A stretch of 6,403 nucleotides of DNA from an uncultured bacterium (GTDB lineage: Bacteria; Actinomycetota; Actinomycetes; S36-B12), in contig CAJBMR010000083.1 of assembly GCA_903954205.1 (NCBI GenBank), forward strand, positions 1 to 6,403. Reading direction: 5' to 3'. The notes under the pieces are model-generated. The model saw only the letters and a list, made by a program, of their open reading frames with translations, did not search any database and was not told where the DNA came from. Both the position numbers and the translations under genes were made by a program. The first letter of the stretch is position 1. Every line of letters starts with the position of its first letter. Positions 4,410 through 6,403 of this stretch are shown here, piece after piece.

Positions 4410-4778
4410 GTGGCCCGCTGGTGGTCGTCCTGGACACGCAGCCAGGATGAGGTCGAGGCGGGCGAGCTGTCGACTCAGGCGCAGGAGCGCGGTGCCCAGG
4501 CGATAGCGGCGTGCCAGCGCGGACAGAGCGTGTCCGTGCACGGGATCATCCGATCGGTCACCCTGCGCCCTCGGGCCACGGCGCCCACATTGGAGGCAGA
4601 GGTCTACGACGGCAGCGGTCACATCTCACTCGTGTGGATCGGGCACCGGCGCCTGTCGGGCGTTGATGTCGGCCGCCCCATCTCGGCTCATGGCAGGGTC
4701 ACCTGTCCGCAGGGCCAGCCGACGATCTTCAACCCCTCGTATCGCCTCTACCCCGAACCGGCGGAGTCGCCCGCATGA
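4410..4778 (+). CDS. OB-fold nucleic-acid-binding-type protein
   Basis: A 122-residue protein with an N-terminal helical segment (about 1-36, starting MARWWSSWTRSQDEVEAGEL) and a single OB-fold barrel (about 39-114). The barrel pattern is visible as QSVSVHGIIRSVTLRP (39-54), LEAEVYDGSGHISLVWIG (61-78), a helix-turn RRLSGVDVGRPISAHGRV (80-97) and the closing strand PTIFNPSYRLY (104-114). The GxG turn and the V-W-I strand resemble RecG/anticodon-type OB domains. M. tuberculosis Rv2694c has, from memory, the same architecture and place. It may bind single-stranded nucleic acid, but no target is known. GTG 4410 has a strong ribosome site. The stop overlaps the start of the membrane protein DUF3159 (ATGA), so a soluble OB protein is translationally coupled to an integral membrane protein, an unusual and unexplained pairing. 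Confidence 0.9.
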   Translation: MARWWSSWTRSQDEVEAGELSTQAQERGAQAIAACQRGQSVSVHGIIRSVTLRPRATAPTLEAEVYDGSGHISLVWIGHRRLSGVDVGRPISAHGRVTCPQGQPTIFNPSYRLYPEPAESPA

Positions 4779-5530
4779 ACTCGCAATCGCCCGAGGGTCA
4801 CGACGGAGAAGGCGAAGCGGCGCATGAGCCGCTCATCGAACCGCAATCGCGTGAGGATGTGCGCGAGGAGCGGGTCCTCCTCGACCGCGCATTAGGTGGT
4901 TGGCGGGGCATCATCGACAGTGGTGCGCCCACGGTGGTCTTCGTCATCGTCTACGTTGCCACGAGCAACGATCTCCGCATCGCGGTCTGGTCGGCACTTG
5001 GCGCCGGCATCGCGATCGCCCTGTGGCGGGTGATTCGCCGCGAGAGCCTGCAGCAGATCGCCGCGGGACTCATCGGCGTGGGCATCTCCGCCTTCGTGGC
5101 ATCCCGCACCGAGACCGGGGAGGGCTACTTCATCCCCGGGCTGCTTCAGAACATCGGCTACGGCCTGGCGCTCCTCATTTCCATCCTCATCGGATGGCCC
5201 CTTATCGGCGTCATCGTGGGTTTCCTCACGGGTCAGGGGACGCGCTGGCGATCCGACCCCGAGCTGCGTCGGATCTATTCGGCCGCGTCCTGGATCTGGG
5301 TGGGACTCTTCGGCCTGCGTATCGCCGTACAGGGGCCGCTGTACCTCGCTGGCTGGGTAGGGCCGCTGGGCTTCGCGAAGGTGATCATGGGCGTGCCACT
5401 CTTCATCGCCGCCGGCTATTTCACCTACCTGGTGCTGCGGCCGGTCTTCGAGCGACGGCGCCAAGCAGAAGCCGAGCGACGCGCGGAGGAGAGCGGCGGA
5501 AAGTCAGAAGACGAGGAACCGAAAGGCTAG
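4775..5530 (+). CDS. DUF3159 family integral membrane protein
   Basis: A 251-residue protein of the actinobacterial DUF3159 family. A hydrophilic, acidic N-terminus (1-36) leads to the family motif LGGWRGIIDSGAPTVVFVIVY (40-60), containing the first membrane helix. Further hydrophobic helices are at about 69-85, 92-110, 123-152 (probably two, split near GWP at 140-142), 172-192 and 203-221. A charged, lysine/glutamate-rich cytoplasmic tail follows. Conserved polar features include RRESLQQ (88-94), RTETGEGYFIPGLLQN (111-126) and the RWRSDPELRR loop (157-166). Around six spans suggest a transporter or channel-like protein, but no transport activity is established. It overlaps the OB-fold gene by ATGA, with GGAG 8 nt upstream, and converges on the TrkA-type gene, sharing a CTAG at the stops. 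Proximity to potassium-uptake regulators is suggestive only. Confidence 0.92.
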   Translation: MNSQSPEGHDGEGEAAHEPLIEPQSREDVREERVLLDRALGGWRGIIDSGAPTVVFVIVYVATSNDLRIAVWSALGAGIAIALWRVIRRESLQQIAAGLIGVGISAFVASRTETGEGYFIPGLLQNIGYGLALLISILIGWPLIGVIVGFLTGQGTRWRSDPELRRIYSAASWIWVGLFGLRIAVQGPLYLAGWVGPLGFAKVIMGVPLFIAAGYFTYLVLRPVFERRRQAEAERRAEESGGKSEDEEPKG

Positions 5531-6216
5531 GAAGGTCGGCCCGAGTCCGGTGTGTGGGCATGATCGCTCAGCATCGACTGGAGTACCGGCTCCTGCTCTG
5601 GTGCGCACACGAAGATCAGTTCATCGCCGATTTCCAGTGAATCGTCAGCGCTGGGAGCAATGACGCGGGGGCCGCGCACGATTGCGGCGAGCGCGGTGTC
5701 GGGCGGCCAGGTCATCGATCCCACGCGATGTCCTGCGACGGGGGATCCTGACGACAGCGTGATCTCCACCAGATCGGCCTCGCCCTGACGGAAGGTGAAC
5801 AGGCGCACGAGGTCGCCTACGCTCACGGCCTCCTCGACGAGGGCGGAGAGCATGCGCGGAGTGGAGACGGCGACGTCGACGCCCCAGGACTCGTTGAACA
5901 TCCACTCGTTCTTGGGGTGATTGACGCGCGCAACCACGCGCGGCACGCCGAATTCGGTCTTCGCCAACAGGGACACGACCAGGTTGACCTTGTCGTCGCC
6001 GGTGGCCGCCACCATCGCCTGGCACTGGGCGAGGTCGGCCTCTTCCAGCGCGGCCAGCTCGCACGCATCAGCCTGGAGCATCTGCGCCCCCTGGACCGCA
6101 CCCGGGCGTGCGAGGTCGGCGTCACGGTCGATGAGGAGTACCTCATGGCCGAAGCCGATGAGTTCTCGGGCGATCGATCGACCGACCTTGCCCGCTCCTG
6201 CAATCGCCACCCTCAT
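5527..6216 (-). CDS. ceoC: TrkA-family potassium uptake regulatory protein (CeoC-type)
   Basis: A 229-residue cytoplasmic RCK protein that regulates Trk/Ktr-type K+ uptake by binding NAD(H) or ATP. The N-terminal TrkA_N Rossmann domain (about 2-118) begins MRVAIAGAGKVGRSIA, with the GxGxxG loop at 7-12 and acidic residue Asp30 at the end of the second strand for ribose binding (so NAD-type). It also shows the ATGDD motif (71-75) and VARVNHPKNEWMF (95-107). The TrkA_C regulatory domain spans about 140-220 (VEITLSSGSPVAGHRV, then LEIGDELIFVC). Length is typical of a single-unit TrkA. The ATG has GGGAGGG upstream (6223-6229) and overlaps the preceding TrkA gene by ATGA. This tandem pair corresponds to the CeoB/CeoC arrangement of actinobacteria; the symbol reflects position. 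No Trk membrane subunit is in the window. Confidence 0.93.
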   Translation of the reverse strand: MRVAIAGAGKVGRSIARELIGFGHEVLLIDRDADLARPGAVQGAQMLQADACELAALEEADLAQCQAMVAATGDDKVNLVVSLLAKTEFGVPRVVARVNHPKNEWMFNESWGVDVAVSTPRMLSALVEEAVSVGDLVRLFTFRQGEADLVEITLSSGSPVAGHRVGSMTWPPDTALAAIVRGPRVIAPSADDSLEIGDELIFVCAPEQEPVLQSMLSDHAHTPDSGRPS

Positions 6217-6403
6217 GACGATCCCTCCCGCAGGGCAGATAGCGCCGTTCCGCGAGATCCGGCGAGGATCTCCTCCACTCGGGCGGCGTCGTCGGAGGCG
6301 ACGAGGAAGTGGACGAGATCGCCGTCCTGGAGGACGGTGTCAGCAGCAGGAATCATGCCCGAGCCAAGGCGGTTGACGAAGGCCACGCGCGCGCCCGTCG
6401 ACA
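6213..6403 (-). CDS. ceoB: TrkA-family potassium uptake protein (CeoB-type), C-terminal 62 residues
   Basis: The minus strand from the right edge encodes 62 residues ending at TGA 6213-6215. They read STGARVAFVNRLGSGMIPAA, then DTVLQDGDLVHFLVASDDAA and RVEEILAGSR before a short tail. This is the end of a TrkA_C domain: the NRLG-xxxxP turn and the QDGD-LVHFLV strand are hallmarks. The Rossmann domain and start are outside the window. Its stop overlaps the ATG of the following TrkA-type gene by four bases, and that gene's ribosome site lies inside this coding end, so the two proteins are translationally coupled. This supports a hetero-oligomeric two-gene RCK regulator (the CeoB/CeoC pair). The identification rests on the C-terminal domain and tandem context. 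Confidence 0.9.
   Translation of the reverse strand, partial: STGARVAFVNRLGSGMIPAADTVLQDGDLVHFLVASDDAARVEEILAGSRGTALSALREGSS

Noticed and set aside
4327..4437. 37-residue N-terminal extension of the alpha/beta-hydrolase from GTG 4437
   Set aside because: It would overlap the divergent OB-fold gene and its ribosome site and adds no fold-like sequence before the TTVLVHGAG strand.
4900..5640. A 246-codon plus-strand open frame over DUF3159 and the TrkA-type gene end
   Set aside because: It is a shadow of DUF3159 in another frame, rich in Arg/His/Pro. The membrane-helix pattern and family motifs belong to the 4775 frame.
1..6403. Search for CRISPR arrays, insertion sequences, tRNA/rRNA genes, attachment sites and riboswitches
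   Set aside because: I saw no repeat-spacer array, transposase, terminal inverted repeats, cloverleaf or recognised aptamer. Gene density and synteny suggest a stable chromosomal region.

Overview
The window is high-GC bacterial DNA, almost fully coding, and reads as a chromosomal housekeeping segment of an actinobacterium (Actinomycetota). The diagnostic signs are a run of actinobacteria-typical families (DUF4193, DUF4235, DUF3093, DUF3710, DUF3159), dut, a pair of TrkA-type proteins, GTG starts and ATGA/GTGA gene overlaps. From memory, the order closely parallels Mycobacterium tuberculosis Rv2701c (suhB) to Rv2691 (ceoB). I see no mobile element, CRISPR array, tRNA or rRNA.

Layout, left to right: the 3' end of an inositol-monophosphatase gene (+); a gamma-carbonic-anhydrase-like hexapeptide protein (-); a 190-bp divergent intergenic region rich in small repeats; DUF4193 zinc-ribbon-like protein (+); DUF4235 and DUF3093 membrane proteins as a two-gene unit (-); a hotdog thioesterase, dut and DUF3710 as a tightly overlapping three-gene unit (+); a reduced alpha/beta-hydrolase (-); an OB-fold protein and DUF3159 membrane protein as an overlapping pair (+); a complete TrkA/CeoC-type NAD-binding potassium-uptake regulator (-); and the C-terminus of a second TrkA/CeoB-type gene (-), running off the right edge.

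Transcription direction flips at every unit, giving four convergent and three divergent junctions. At three of the four convergent junctions the two stop codons lie inside one shared palindromic CTAG, so the genes overlap by exactly four bases with no room for a separate terminator. At the fourth (DUF4193/DUF4235) the minus-strand stop is also within a CTAG, and a 16-bp direct duplication separates the two genes.

Functionally the segment joins dUTP clean-up (dut), potassium uptake regulation (CeoB/CeoC-like) and several conserved proteins of unknown role. Nothing in it is an obvious new defence or mobile system. The best leads are the CTAG stop-sharing pattern, the structured divergent region at 679-868, the displaced third histidine in the carbonic-anhydrase-like protein, the apparent loss of a catalytic histidine in the hydrolase, and the unexplained conserved coupling of dut with DUF genes.
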